NCBI GenBank assembly: GCA_024697825.1
Contig: JAILEP010000099.1
Span: 1 to 36,374 of the forward strand
Length of the DNA: 36,374 nucleotides
Source: Acholeplasmatales bacterium
Lineage (GTDB): Bacteria > Bacillota_I > Bacilli_A > Acholeplasmatales > Anaeroplasmataceae
Direction of reading: 5' to 3'
The first letter of the stretch is position 1. Each line of letters starts with the position of its first letter. The notes under the pieces are model-generated. The model was not told the DNA's origin. It saw only the letters and a list, made by a program, of their open reading frames with translations, and did not search any database. The position numbers were made by a program, and so were the translations under genes. Below are positions 9,551 to 17,584 of the stretch, one piece after another.

Positions 9551-10237
9551 ATGAGAGACGTAATTATTGCATGTGATTTTAAGAATAAGGAAGATTTATA
9601 TATTTTCTTAAAGCCATTTGAAGGAATGAATCCATATTTAAAGATCGGTATGGAAATCTTCTATAAGGAAGGACCAGAATTAGTAAAGGATTTACACGCT
9701 AAGGGTTTTAGAATTTTCTTAGACCTAAAGCTTCATGATATTCCTAACACAGTTGAATCAGCTATGAGAAATTTAGGTGAATTAGGTGTTGAAATCACTA
9801 ACGTTCACGCAGCTGGTGGTATTAAGATGATGGAGGCTGCAAGACGTGGTCTTGACGCAACTGAGGCAGGTAAGAAGACTAAGCTTATCGCAGTTACTCA
9901 GCTTACATCTATTTCTCAGGAAACTCTTGAGAATGAGCTATTAATCAAGGAACCATTAAATTATGTTGTTAGAACATATGCATTAAATGCTAAGCAGGCA
10001 GGTCTTGATGGTGTTGTTTGTTCAGCACTAGAGGCTCCAATTATTAAGGAGCTAGGCTTAATTTCTGTAACTCCTGGTATTAGATTTGCAGATAATTCTG
10101 TAGATGACCAGAAGAGAGTTGCAACACCTGCAATGGCAAAGGAAAACGGCTCAACTTATATTGTAGTTGGTAGAAGTATTACTAAGGCAGAGGATCCAGT
10201 TACTGCCTATAAGAGATGTGTAAAGGAGTTTTGTTAA
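9551..10237 (+). CDS. pyrF: Orotidine 5'-phosphate decarboxylase
   Basis: The enzyme decarboxylates OMP to UMP. I start it at the ATG at 9551 rather than the GTG at 9524 of the ORF track. The ATG gives the canonical N terminus MRDVIIACDF, avoids overlap with pyrD, and has GGAAAGG nine bases upstream. That gives 228 residues. The catalytic D-x-K-x-x-D array is Asp58, Lys60, Asp63 (DLKLHDIPNTV). The phosphate-binding region near the C terminus (TPGIRF and IVVGRSIT) is intact. It sits one base after pyrD and one base before pyrE. Confidence 0.96.
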   Translation: MRDVIIACDFKNKEDLYIFLKPFEGMNPYLKIGMEIFYKEGPELVKDLHAKGFRIFLDLKLHDIPNTVESAMRNLGELGVEITNVHAAGGIKMMEAARRGLDATEAGKKTKLIAVTQLTSISQETLENELLIKEPLNYVVRTYALNAKQAGLDGVVCSALEAPIIKELGLISVTPGIRFADNSVDDQKRVATPAMAKENGSTYIVVGRSITKAEDPVTAYKRCVKEFC

Positions 10238-10238
10238 A

Positions 10239-10886
10239 ATGAACGAGAAGGAATTAGCAGTAGAGGTTGCAAAGAACCTATTAAAGATTAAGGCAGTATT
10301 CTTAAAGCCAAATGATCCATTTACTTGGGCATCTGGTATTAAGTCACCAATTTATTGTGACAATAGACTTACTTTATCTTACCCAGAGGTAAGAAAGGTA
10401 GTTGAGGATGGCTTAGCAGAAACAGTTAAGCATTTCTATCCTGAGTGTGAGGTAATTGAAGGTACTTCAACTGCAGGTATCGCTCATGCTGCTATGGTAG
10501 CTGAGAGATTAGGCTTACCTATGGGCTATGTACGTGGTAAGGCTAAGGATCATGGTCGTGGTAACCAGATTGAAGGTATGCCAGTTGCTGGTAAGAAGGT
10601 TGTAGTTATTGAGGATTTAATTTCTACAGCTGGTTCATCTTTAGAGGTTGTTGATGTATTAAAGGAAGAGGGCGCTATCGTTTTAGGTATCGTTTCAATC
10701 TTCACATATAACCTAAAGAAGGGCTTAGATAGACTTGCTGAGGCTAAGGTTGAAAATCATTCACTTTCTAACTTCGAAACATTAGTAGAGGTTGCTGCGG
10801 CTGAAAAGTATATTAGTGATAAGGATATCGCTAAGGTATTAAGGTTCCAGTCTAATACTAGTGACCCATCTTGGATGGATTTATAA
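10239..10886 (+). CDS. pyrE: Orotate phosphoribosyltransferase
   Basis: The enzyme attaches orotate to PRPP to form OMP. The 215-residue protein shows FTWASGIKSPIYCDNR near residue 28 and the PRPP-binding motif VVVIEDLISTAGSSLE near residue 127, with the catalytic-loop region RGKAKDHGRGNQIEG before it. It is the last gene of the pyr operon and is followed by a clear terminator. The C terminus (RFQSNTSDPSWMDL) is a little longer than in some homologues. Confidence 0.96.
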   Translation: MNEKELAVEVAKNLLKIKAVFLKPNDPFTWASGIKSPIYCDNRLTLSYPEVRKVVEDGLAETVKHFYPECEVIEGTSTAGIAHAAMVAERLGLPMGYVRGKAKDHGRGNQIEGMPVAGKKVVVIEDLISTAGSSLEVVDVLKEEGAIVLGIVSIFTYNLKKGLDRLAEAKVENHSLSNFETLVEVAAAEKYISDKDIAKVLRFQSNTSDPSWMDL

Positions 10887-10898
10887 GATTTGTAAATT

Positions 10899-10923
10899 AA
10901 GCACCTTTATGGTGCTTTTTTTT
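10899..10923 (+). terminator. Terminator of the pyr operon
   Basis: AAGCACC (10899-10905), loop TTTAT, GGTGCTT (10911-10917), then a run of T. It lies 13 bases after the pyrE stop and before the dxs promoter. Confidence 0.9.
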
Positions 10924-10954
10924 AATATTGGTTAGCTATAAAGCTTACGAATTA

Positions 10955-10983
10955 TTGAAAATATAATTTTATTATTGTATAAT
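10955..10983 (+). promoter_or_regulatory. Promoter of the dxs-GNAT operon
   Basis: TTGAAA (10955-10960), 17-base spacer, TATAAT (10978-10983). It is 28 bases upstream of the chosen ATG of dxs. Confidence 0.8.
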
Positions 10984-11011
10984 AATTCGGAGTGAAGTGT
11001 GGGTGATTTGT

Positions 11012-12847
11012 ATGTTCGATCTTTTAGAAATTAAAGATCCATCATTTATCAAAAAACTCAATATGAAAGAGCTTAAGGAGCTATGTAAGGATATCCGTAC
11101 ATTCCTTATTGAAAATATATCTAAGACAGGTGGACATCTATCAAGTAATCTTGGTATTGTTGAAATAACTGTCGCAATGTATTATGTATTCGATCCTGAA
11201 AAGGATAAGTTCTTATTTGATGTAGGTCATCAGTCATATGTCCATAAGATTTTAACTGGACGTGCTAAGGATTTCGTTAAATTAAGACAATATGGTGGAA
11301 TGAGCGGCTATATCAATCGTGCTGAATCTAAATATGATGTTTGGGAATCAGGTCATTCATCAACATCAATTTCAGCTATGGCTGGTATTTTAAATGCAAC
11401 TGATGATAAGAATTTTGTCATTACCCTAATTGGTGATTCATCAATTACAAATGGTGTTGCCCTAGAGGGCTTAAATTATTTAGGTCAAAAGAAGGAAAAT
11501 AGAGCAATCATTATTTTTAATGACAATAAGATGGGTATTTCTAAATCTGTAGGTGCCTTATCTAAATCATTTGCTAAGCTAAGAGGAAATTCTTTTATAA
11601 ATGGCTTGAAAACATTTATGACAAAGATTTCTATTAAGCCAGTAAGAAGATTATTCCATAAGATAAAAAGAAGTATTAAGGGCTTTATTCAGACTGATAA
11701 TATTTTTGAGGATATGGGCTTTGATTATTTTGGTCCTTATAATGGAAATGATTTAAAGTCTGTTATTAGATTATTTACAACTGTTAAGAAGCATCCTAAG
11801 GAGCCTTTAATCCTACACCTTAATACAGTTAAGGGTAAGGGCTATGAATTTGCGGAGCATGACTGGGATGGTTCATTCCATGGTGTACCACCATTCAATC
11901 CAGAAACTGGTAAGCCGTTAAAATCATGTGATGATAAAATGGACTATAGTGAGCTTGTCGCAAATTTCTTATTAAATAAGAGAGAAAAGGAAGATTTTAC
12001 TGTAATTACACCTGCAATGATTAAGGGTGCTAAGCTTACATCATTCCAAGCTAAATACCCAGATTCATTAATTGATGTAGGTATTGCAGAGGAGCACGCT
12101 GCAGTAATGGCTGCAGGTTCTGTTTTAGCAGGTAAAAAATCTGTACTTTTAATGTATTCAACATTTGCTCAAAGAGCATTTGACCAATTCCTAAATGATA
12201 TTGCAAGACAAAATTTACCAGTAATTATTGGTATTGATAGAGCTGGTATTGTAGGTGAGGATGGTGTTACACATCAGGGATTATATGATGTATCAATGTT
12301 TTCACTAATGCCTAATATCATGATTACAATGCCTAGAAATTTACAGGAAACTATTGGTTTATTTAATTATGCATTTACTGTTAATAAGCCAATTGTTATT
12401 AGATATCCAAGAAATGCAGAAGAAAGACATGATTTAGATTATACCTATATTGCAAATCCTTCTTGGGAATATATTAATAAGGGCAATAAGGTAAATATTT
12501 TAGGATATGGCGCTGATATTGAAAGAATTAATAAGCTTGTTAAGAATAATAATATTGACGCTAATGTAATTGATACAAAGATTATTAAGCCTATTGATAG
12601 TGATGCCTTAAGAGTAATATTTGAAAATGAGGCTCCAATCATTGTATTTGAGCAGGTAGTATCAAGTGGTACTCTTTATTCAAAAATCCTTGAATTTAAG
12701 GAAAATAATGGCTTTAAATCAAAGGTTTATAGCCATTCCTATAATCCAGATACATTAATACCTCATGGTTCTCTTAAGGATATTTATGAGCATTATGGAC
12801 TATCTTATAATGATATTTTAAAATCTATTGAGGAGGCTTCAAAATGA
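11012..12847 (+). CDS. dxs: 1-deoxy-D-xylulose-5-phosphate synthase, divergent
   Basis: Dxs condenses pyruvate and glyceraldehyde 3-phosphate in a TPP-dependent reaction, the entry to the MEP isoprenoid pathway. I use the ATG at 11012 (MFDLLEIKDP), with GGGTGAT just upstream, rather than the GTG at 10997. The 611-residue protein has TGGHLSSNLG, SGHSSTSIS, a TPP-motif region GDSSITNG...FNDNK, FHGVPPFNPETG, VGIAEEHAAV, and IDRAGIVGEDGVTHQG. These are Dxs-specific rather than transketolase-like. The TPP motif reads GDS where GDG is normal, and several other blocks diverge (YDVWESGHSS). It could be the only Dxs or a paralogue. It overlaps the GNAT gene by four bases (ATGA) and ends in TGA. Confidence 0.88.
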   Translation: MFDLLEIKDPSFIKKLNMKELKELCKDIRTFLIENISKTGGHLSSNLGIVEITVAMYYVFDPEKDKFLFDVGHQSYVHKILTGRAKDFVKLRQYGGMSGYINRAESKYDVWESGHSSTSISAMAGILNATDDKNFVITLIGDSSITNGVALEGLNYLGQKKENRAIIIFNDNKMGISKSVGALSKSFAKLRGNSFINGLKTFMTKISIKPVRRLFHKIKRSIKGFIQTDNIFEDMGFDYFGPYNGNDLKSVIRLFTTVKKHPKEPLILHLNTVKGKGYEFAEHDWDGSFHGVPPFNPETGKPLKSCDDKMDYSELVANFLLNKREKEDFTVITPAMIKGAKLTSFQAKYPDSLIDVGIAEEHAAVMAAGSVLAGKKSVLLMYSTFAQRAFDQFLNDIARQNLPVIIGIDRAGIVGEDGVTHQGLYDVSMFSLMPNIMITMPRNLQETIGLFNYAFTVNKPIVIRYPRNAEERHDLDYTYIANPSWEYINKGNKVNILGYGADIERINKLVKNNNIDANVIDTKIIKPIDSDALRVIFENEAPIIVFEQVVSSGTLYSKILEFKENNGFKSKVYSHSYNPDTLIPHGSLKDIYEHYGLSYNDILKSIEEASK

Positions 12848-13356
12848 TAAAAAGAGCTACTCTTAATGATTTAGATCGTGCAATGGAAATAATCGAAGAC
12901 GCAAGATTATTCCTAAAGGAATCAGGCTCAACCCAGTGGAATGAGTCTGGCTATCCATTTAAGTCTACTCTAGAAGAGGATATAAGGCTTGGAAGGCTTT
13001 ATGCATTATGGCTTAGGGGTGATATTGCGGCGATAGGTGTTATTGCAGGCTTAGAGGAGGTCTATCCTAAAATCCAAGGCAAATGGATTACAAATGATGA
13101 TAATTATTTAACTATTCATCGTTTAGCTGTTGCTAAGGAATATAGGGGCTTAGGCCTTGCTAAAAGATTCATGGGCTATGTTGAGGATTTTGCAATTGAT
13201 AATAATAAAACATCAATTAGAATTGATACTCATGAGGTTAATGAAATTGTTAACCATATAGCTAAAAAGCTAAATTATAAATACTGTGGTATTGTTGATT
13301 ATACTTTTGAGCCTCATGGAAAGCGTCTAGCTTATGAAAGAATAATAAGAAAATAA
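12844..13356 (+). CDS. GNAT-family N-acetyltransferase, substrate unknown
   Basis: The 170-residue protein has the GNAT acetyl-CoA motif LTIHRLAVAKEYRGLGLAKRFM near residues 99-120, where YRGLGLA matches the R/Q-x-x-G-x-G/A pyrophosphate loop. A later block (SIRIDTHEVNEIVNHIAKKLNYKYCGIV) fits the family's C-terminal half. Its ATG overlaps the dxs stop, so it is probably cotranslated. Nothing in the sequence identifies the acceptor, and the link with dxs may be positional only. Confidence 0.85.
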   Translation: MIKRATLNDLDRAMEIIEDARLFLKESGSTQWNESGYPFKSTLEEDIRLGRLYALWLRGDIAAIGVIAGLEEVYPKIQGKWITNDDNYLTIHRLAVAKEYRGLGLAKRFMGYVEDFAIDNNKTSIRIDTHEVNEIVNHIAKKLNYKYCGIVDYTFEPHGKRLAYERIIRK

Positions 13357-13362
13357 TGAAAA

Positions 13363-13392
13363 AATCTCCAGAAAATTCTGGAGATTATTTTT
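13363..13392. terminator. Bidirectional terminator between GNAT gene and ispH
   Basis: AATCTCCAG (13363-13371) and CTGGAGATT (13378-13386) form a 9-bp stem with a six-base loop. T-rich sequence follows on the plus strand (ATTTTTTATTT) and A-rich sequence precedes it, so it can serve both converging transcripts. Confidence 0.85.
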
Positions 13393-14248
13393 TATTTAGA
13401 TAATCAATTATTTCATCTACTAAATAAGGAGGAGTAGAAGCTCCACTTGAAATGTTAACTGTATTAACATTATCAAGAATACTCTTATCTAGCATATTTA
13501 AATCTTCTACAAAAACTGTATTTTTGCCGGCAATTTCCTTGGATACCTTATAAAGCTTTTTAGTATTAGAGCTTTTAGGGTCACCAACAATGATACATAA
13601 ATCACAATCTGGCTGATTATACATTGCAGTTTGTCTAGCGGTTGTTGCATCACAAATCTTATCATCAATTTCGATATTTGGATATTTTTTCTTTAATTCA
13701 TCAAAGATTAGCTTGATATCATACATTGAAAGAGTAGTTTGATTTGTAACATAGATTTTATCTGAATTAATATTTAAATTTAATACATCATTTGTAGATC
13801 CAACAAAATGGATTTTATCTGATATACCAAGGACACCCTCACATTCAGGATGCCTATCTGTACCAATATAAATACATTCATAGCCATCCTCTAAATGCTT
13901 AAGCATTCTTTTATGAACAGTTAAAACCATTGGACATGTCGCATCAATTATTGTAAGACCCTTATTTTTAGCCTTTTCATAAACAAGAGGTGAAACACCA
14001 TGGGCTGAAAAAATAACTGTTCCTTCATCAATTTTATCTAATAGCTCAAGCCTAGATAGACCCTTATCCTCAATTGTAATAATTCCAAGGTCTGTATAAT
14101 GGTCTATAACATGACTATTATGAATAACTGACCCAAGACAATATATAGGCTTTGGAAGAGAAGAATCAGCTAATGTTTTATCCATTATCTTAAGTGCTCT
14201 TACAACACCACCACAATATCCTTGAGGCTCAATTTTATTTATTTTCAT
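13385..14248 (-). CDS. ispH: 4-hydroxy-3-methylbut-2-enyl diphosphate reductase
   Basis: IspH performs the last MEP-pathway step, making IPP and DMAPP with a [4Fe-4S] cluster. The ORF-track start at 14293 would add 15 residues unlike the family. The ATG at 14248 gives the canonical MKINKIEPQGYCGGVVRAL and 287 residues. Cluster cysteines are Cys12, the one in DATCPMV and the one in KICDATTARQ. GSVIHNSHV, FSAHGVSP, TNQTTLS, GDPKSSNT and SSGASTP are also present. It overlaps the 3' end of uppS by 14 bases, so the pair is an operon. Confidence 0.95.
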   Translation of the reverse strand: MKINKIEPQGYCGGVVRALKIMDKTLADSSLPKPIYCLGSVIHNSHVIDHYTDLGIITIEDKGLSRLELLDKIDEGTVIFSAHGVSPLVYEKAKNKGLTIIDATCPMVLTVHKRMLKHLEDGYECIYIGTDRHPECEGVLGISDKIHFVGSTNDVLNLNINSDKIYVTNQTTLSMYDIKLIFDELKKKYPNIEIDDKICDATTARQTAMYNQPDCDLCIIVGDPKSSNTKKLYKVSKEIAGKNTVFVEDLNMLDKSILDNVNTVNISSGASTPPYLVDEIIDYLNKK

Positions 14249-14966
14249 TCTTAATACCACCAAACCTTCTATCACGCTTCTGGTAGTCGGCAATTGCCTT
14301 AATTAGTTCATTATTATCAAAGTCTGGCCATAATGTGTCTGTAAAATATAGCTCTGCATATCCTAGCTGCCATAAAAGGAAATTAGAAATACGGCATTCA
14401 CCTGATGTTCTAATTAATAAATCTAGCTTAGGTAAATCCTTAGTAAATAAATTTCCTTCAATTAAAGCTGGAGTGATATCATCTAATGTAATATTTCCAT
14501 CCTTATATTCACTTGCAATCTTTTTAACTGCAGTAGTGATTTCATCATATGAGCCATAATCAATACATAAATTACAAATAATACCTGTATGATCCTTAGT
14601 TTTTTCTTCAACCTCATTGATAACATCCATAAAAATCTTTGGAAGTCTATCTCTACGTCCAAGCATTCTAATTCTTGCGTTAGTACTAGCTAAATCCTTC
14701 ATATATCTCTTTAAGAATTTAGCTGGTGCAGTCATTAGATACTTAACCTCATCTTCTGGTCTATTCCAATTTTCTGTTGAAAAGCAGAAGAATGTAACTG
14801 CCTTAATACCAAGCTTTGCGGCATTTTGAACTGTATCTCTAATTACAAATCCACCCTTACGATGACCGTATGTTCTTGGCATACCTCTTTTTTTAGCCCA
14901 ACGTCCATTACCATCACAAATTAAGGCAACATGAGCTGGGATTCTATTCTTATCTAATTCCTGCAT
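14235..14966 (-). CDS. uppS: Undecaprenyl diphosphate synthase (cis-prenyltransferase)
   Basis: UppS extends farnesyl diphosphate with IPP units to the C55 lipid used in cell-wall synthesis. The 243-residue protein has the catalytic Asp18 in ALICDGNGRWAKKRG, FFCFSTENWNRP, LCIDYGSYDEI, and the IPP-binding RTSGECRISNFLLWQLGYAEL...LWPDF block. The usual I-M-D-G-N-G reads I-C-D-G-N-G. GAGG lies nine bases before the ATG, downstream of an extended -10 promoter. It overlaps ispH, so a MEP enzyme and a prenyl-chain enzyme are coexpressed. cdsA or dxr, frequent neighbours of uppS, are not here. Confidence 0.95.
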   Translation of the reverse strand: MQELDKNRIPAHVALICDGNGRWAKKRGMPRTYGHRKGGFVIRDTVQNAAKLGIKAVTFFCFSTENWNRPEDEVKYLMTAPAKFLKRYMKDLASTNARIRMLGRRDRLPKIFMDVINEVEEKTKDHTGIICNLCIDYGSYDEITTAVKKIASEYKDGNITLDDITPALIEGNLFTKDLPKLDLLIRTSGECRISNFLLWQLGYAELYFTDTLWPDFDNNELIKAIADYQKRDRRFGGIKNENK

Positions 14967-14995
14967 ATTATTTAACCTCGTTTTCTTTCCTTATG

Positions 14996-15004
14996 ATTAT
15001 ATCA
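14996..15004 (-). promoter_or_regulatory. Extended -10 promoter of uppS-ispH
   Basis: On the minus strand TGATATAAT fits TGnTATAAT, 30 bases before the uppS ATG. The -35 region is only T-rich. Just upstream lies a short palindrome AGTCTAGACT (15025-15034). Confidence 0.55.
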
Positions 15005-15060
15005 TAAACATTATTAAAAAAGAAAGTCTAGACTATAATAGTATGTAATAATTTCAAAAT

Positions 15061-15092
15061 AAAATAATAAAAGAGTCGCATTTCTGCGACTC
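15061..15092 (-). terminator. Terminator downstream of tRNA-Glu
   Basis: GAGTCGCA (15073-15080), loop TTTC, TGCGACTC (15085-15092): an 8-bp GC-rich stem. Read on the minus strand it is followed by TTTTATTATTTT, as expected for the end of the tRNA transcript. Confidence 0.85.
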
Positions 15093-15169
15093 CCTATATT
15101 AATAGCAATCAAGTCAAATTTTTGTGTGTAAGGGATAAAATTATTCCGACTGCTATAATAAACTAAAGA

Positions 15170-15245
15170 TGGTGACCCGTACGGGGTTCGAACCCATAAG
15201 TGCATGCGTGAAAGGCATGTGTGTTAACCGTTTCACCAACGGGCC
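15170..15245 (-). tRNA. tRNA-Glu (anticodon UUC)
   Basis: The minus-strand sequence of 76 bases folds as a tRNA. The acceptor stem GGCCCGT pairs with ACGGGTC (one G-U), then discriminator A and an encoded CCA. The anticodon stem is CATGC/GCATG with loop CTTTCAC, giving anticodon TTC (Glu). The T arm is ATGGG-TTCGAAC-CCCGT with an imperfect outer pair. It stands alone between its own promoter and terminator. The minus-strand ORF at 15014-15205 overlaps it and is spurious. Confidence 0.95.
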
Positions 15246-15262
15246 ATAATTAGTGTAATTTG

Positions 15263-15290
15263 ATTATATCATACAATGGTTCGTTGTCAA
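15263..15290 (-). promoter_or_regulatory. Promoter of tRNA-Glu
   Basis: On the minus strand a perfect TTGACA (15285-15290) and a perfect TATAAT (15263-15268) are separated by 16 bases, about 18 bases before the mature tRNA 5' end. It is one of the strongest-looking promoters in the window. Confidence 0.9.
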
Positions 15291-15416
15291 CAAATTTCGA
15301 TTTTGTAGATTTTCCTAGTAATTTATATTTATTAAAGATATATAATTATATGATTTTGGTTTTTGTACTTAAGATAAAAATAAGACGGATTTAATGAATG
15401 TGACAAATTCCCCCTT

Positions 15417-15443
15417 TTGTGAAAAACTAATATATGGTATAAT
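15417..15443 (+). promoter_or_regulatory. Promoter of the kinase-like/M29/Smr operon
   Basis: TGGTATAAT (15435-15443) is an extended -10. TTGTGA (15417-15422) is a weak -35 at 15-base spacing. AAGAAAGG follows at 15453-15460. The 120 bases before this promoter show only AT-rich sequence with no gene. Confidence 0.6.
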
Positions 15444-15472
15444 CTTTAGTACAAGAAAGGACGATGATTTAT

Positions 15473-16060
15473 ATGAAGTACATTATTACTATTGGCCGTG
15501 AATACGGAAGCGGTGGAAGATTTATTGGTAAGCTAGTTGCAGAAAAGCTTGGTATTCCTTTTTATGATAACGAGCTTATTACTGAGGCATGCAAGGATTC
15601 TGGCTTATCTCCAGCTATTTTAGAAACATTTGATGAGAAGACAGATGGCTTCTTTAGCGCAGCTGGAATGTATAGCTATGATATGAGCTTATCTCAGAAG
15701 GTATTCCTAGCTCAGTTTGAGGCAATTAAGAAGATCGCTTCACTTGGTTCAGCTGTTATAGTTGGTAGATGCGCTGATTATGTTCTTAAGGACGAGCCTA
15801 ATCTATGCTCAATTTTTATTTGCGCTCCTATGGACCAGAAGATTGAAAGAGCAGTAGAGCACTATGGATTAAAGAAGGAAAAGGCTGAGAATGCTATTAT
15901 CAAGAAGGATAAGAAGAGAAAGGGCTATTATAACTTCTATACAGATAAGGATTGGGGTAAGGCTTCTAATTACGATATGTGCATCAACTCTAAGCTTGGT
16001 GTTGATAATTGTGTAAATCTTATCGTTCAGTATGTAAAGGAAAGATTCGGAAATGAGTAG
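15473..16060 (+). CDS. Cytidylate kinase-like family protein
   Basis: The protein starts MKYIITIGREYGSGGRFIGKLVAEKLGIPFYDNELI, typical of the Firmicute cytidylate-kinase-like family (Pfam cytidylate kinase-like 2). The GREYGSGGR loop replaces a classic Walker A. Later VIVGRCADYVL, the basic KKDKKRKGYYNFYTDKDWGKASNYDMCINSKLG segment and the C-terminal VNLIVQYVKERF fit the family. I chose the second ATG (15473; 195 residues) because family members begin M-K-x-I-I-T-I and the first ATG (15464) is only three bases from the ribosome site; either is possible. Whether it phosphorylates CMP is uncertain, since canonical Cmk proteins are longer and differ in the nucleotide-binding region. Its end overlaps the next gene by eight bases. 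Confidence 0.85.
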   Translation: MKYIITIGREYGSGGRFIGKLVAEKLGIPFYDNELITEACKDSGLSPAILETFDEKTDGFFSAAGMYSYDMSLSQKVFLAQFEAIKKIASLGSAVIVGRCADYVLKDEPNLCSIFICAPMDQKIERAVEHYGLKKEKAENAIIKKDKKRKGYYNFYTDKDWGKASNYDMCINSKLGVDNCVNLIVQYVKERFGNE

Positions 16061-17090
16061 TTCTTTAGATTATGCTGACTTTGTAATCAGAGCGGCTAAT
16101 CTAAGATTTGGTCAAACAGTAGAGATTGTTTCACCAAAGGAATGCAGTGAGATCGTTAAGCTTTTAACTGATTTACTTTTAAAGCAGCGAATTAAGGTTG
16201 TAACTACATATACTAATGAGGAGGACGAATATTACGCTCATAGGTCTGATTCCTTTTATGATGACCTAATTGATGAAAATTTCGCAAGAATAACTGTAAT
16301 ATCATCCTTTATAGAGCCTAGAAGCCCTAAATATATTTCTCATCAAACACCTAAGCTAAAAAATTATTTTCACGAAAATATTAGTCAAAGGGTTATTATG
16401 GCTTATCCTAATGAGAAATGGGCAAATATGATTGGTATAAGCTATTTAGAATTAAAAAATAGAATTATTGATTTATCACTTAGAGATAATTTATTATCAG
16501 CCTATATTGATTCCTTAGCAGAATTAGATATAGTAAAGGCTCATATTAAAAATGATTTAGGTACAGATTTAAAATTAGAATTTACCTATGGCTTTAGATT
16601 TTCTGATGCTTATTTAAGAACAAGCAATGGTGTGCCATTTAAGGCTAATGTACCATCACTTGAAATCTTTGCGGCACCGGATAAATATTCTTTAAATGGT
16701 ATTATTGTTGGTAGTAAGCCTGTTTATGTTAATAATAGGGTTATAACTGGCTTTAGTGCAACCTTTAAGGATGGAAGAATAATTTCATCTAAGGGTCTTG
16801 AATCATTACTTAATGTTGATGAATCACTTAGATATGTTGGTGAGCTTGGTATTGCATTCTATTCTGATTTTGTATTTTATAATACATTATTAGATGAAAA
16901 TCTATCTACCCATATCGCTCTTGGCAATGCCTATAAGATGGGTGTTAGAAAAAAAGAATTTAGTAAAATTAATGAATCCTTATATCATATAGATTTACCA
17001 ATAGGTGATAAAAGCCTTATTATAGAATTTATGGATAAGGATAATAATATAGTTGCTATATTTAAAAATGAGAAGATGGAGATTTTATAA
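16053..17090 (+). CDS. M29-family metalloaminopeptidase (AmpS/PepS-like), short form
   Basis: The 345-residue protein matches the C-terminal catalytic part of M29 aminopeptidases. Visible in order are PSLEIFAAPDKYSLNGIIVG (first metal-ligand Glu), the FKDGRI strand, RYVGELGIAF (second Glu), LLDENLSTHIALGNAY (His and Tyr) and SLYHIDLPIG (His and Asp). All ligands of the two-metal site appear to be kept. The usual length is about 370-410 residues, so the N-terminal domain is shortened. RVIMAYPNEKWAN matches the family's YP..aWA block. The family removes N-terminal amino acids from peptides in the cytoplasm. It overlaps the genes on both sides, so the three are translated together. Confidence 0.85.
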   Translation: MSSSLDYADFVIRAANLRFGQTVEIVSPKECSEIVKLLTDLLLKQRIKVVTTYTNEEDEYYAHRSDSFYDDLIDENFARITVISSFIEPRSPKYISHQTPKLKNYFHENISQRVIMAYPNEKWANMIGISYLELKNRIIDLSLRDNLLSAYIDSLAELDIVKAHIKNDLGTDLKLEFTYGFRFSDAYLRTSNGVPFKANVPSLEIFAAPDKYSLNGIIVGSKPVYVNNRVITGFSATFKDGRIISSKGLESLLNVDESLRYVGELGIAFYSDFVFYNTLLDENLSTHIALGNAYKMGVRKKEFSKINESLYHIDLPIGDKSLIIEFMDKDNNIVAIFKNEKMEIL

Positions 17091-17416
17091 TGTATAAGCT
17101 TGATATACATTCAAATAAAGAAACTGTAGACCAAGCCTTATACCAGCTAGATGTTGCAATAAAGCTTGCTAAAAAGGAAAAGGATAAAATCTTAGAGCTT
17201 GTTGTTGGATATGGCTCTAGTGGCGGTACTCATAAGATAAGGACTGCAGTTATAGAAAAATTAGATGAATATAAGGAAAAGAAGAAAATAAAGGGTTATA
17301 TTTCTGGTAGTGATATTGATTTTGGTGCTAAGCACATAGAATTTTTAAAAATCGCACCTGAGTTTTATAACTTAGAAAAATCGGCTAACAAAGGCGTAAT
17401 TTACGTTAAATGCTAA
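17090..17416 (+). CDS. Small stand-alone Smr-domain protein
   Basis: The 108-residue protein is a single Smr-like domain. It has the N-terminal LDIH motif (residues 4-7), a helix, then LELVVGYGSSGGTHKIRTAVIEKL, the counterpart of the HGxG...LR block of Smr proteins (here G-Y-G-S instead of H-G-x-G). MutS2 C-terminal Smr domains and stand-alone forms act on nucleic acids, often as nucleases. The altered HGxG residue leaves activity open. It starts on the last base of the M29 gene and is followed by a strong terminator. Confidence 0.75.
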   Translation: MYKLDIHSNKETVDQALYQLDVAIKLAKKEKDKILELVVGYGSSGGTHKIRTAVIEKLDEYKEKKKIKGYISGSDIDFGAKHIEFLKIAPEFYNLEKSANKGVIYVKC

Positions 17417-17494
17417 AAGATTTTGAAATAAAACGTTTTCAAGAAAATGAATTATATTTTGTATAAAATAAAATGGTATGTTTGTAAACGAATA

Positions 17495-17533
17495 AAAATT
17501 CGAGGAATTGAAGAATTTCTCGAATTTTATTTT
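17495..17533 (+). terminator. Terminator after the Smr-domain gene
   Basis: AAAATTCGAGGAATT (17495-17509), loop GAAG, AATTTCTCGAATTTT (17514-17528): a 15-bp stem with one G-U pair, followed by ATTTTCT. It is 78 bases past the Smr stop and may work in both directions because A residues precede it. Confidence 0.85.
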
Positions 17534-17584
17534 CTAATATTGAAATTTATCTAAAATGTTATACAAAAAGAGACCATTCTTTCG

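Noticed and set aside
15025-15034. AGTCTAGACT palindrome upstream of the uppS promoter
   Set aside because: Only ten bases; too short to separate from chance without comparison.
15014-15205. Minus-strand 63-residue ORF
   Set aside because: It runs through the tRNA-Glu gene and the tRNA terminator and has no ribosome site; it is chance.
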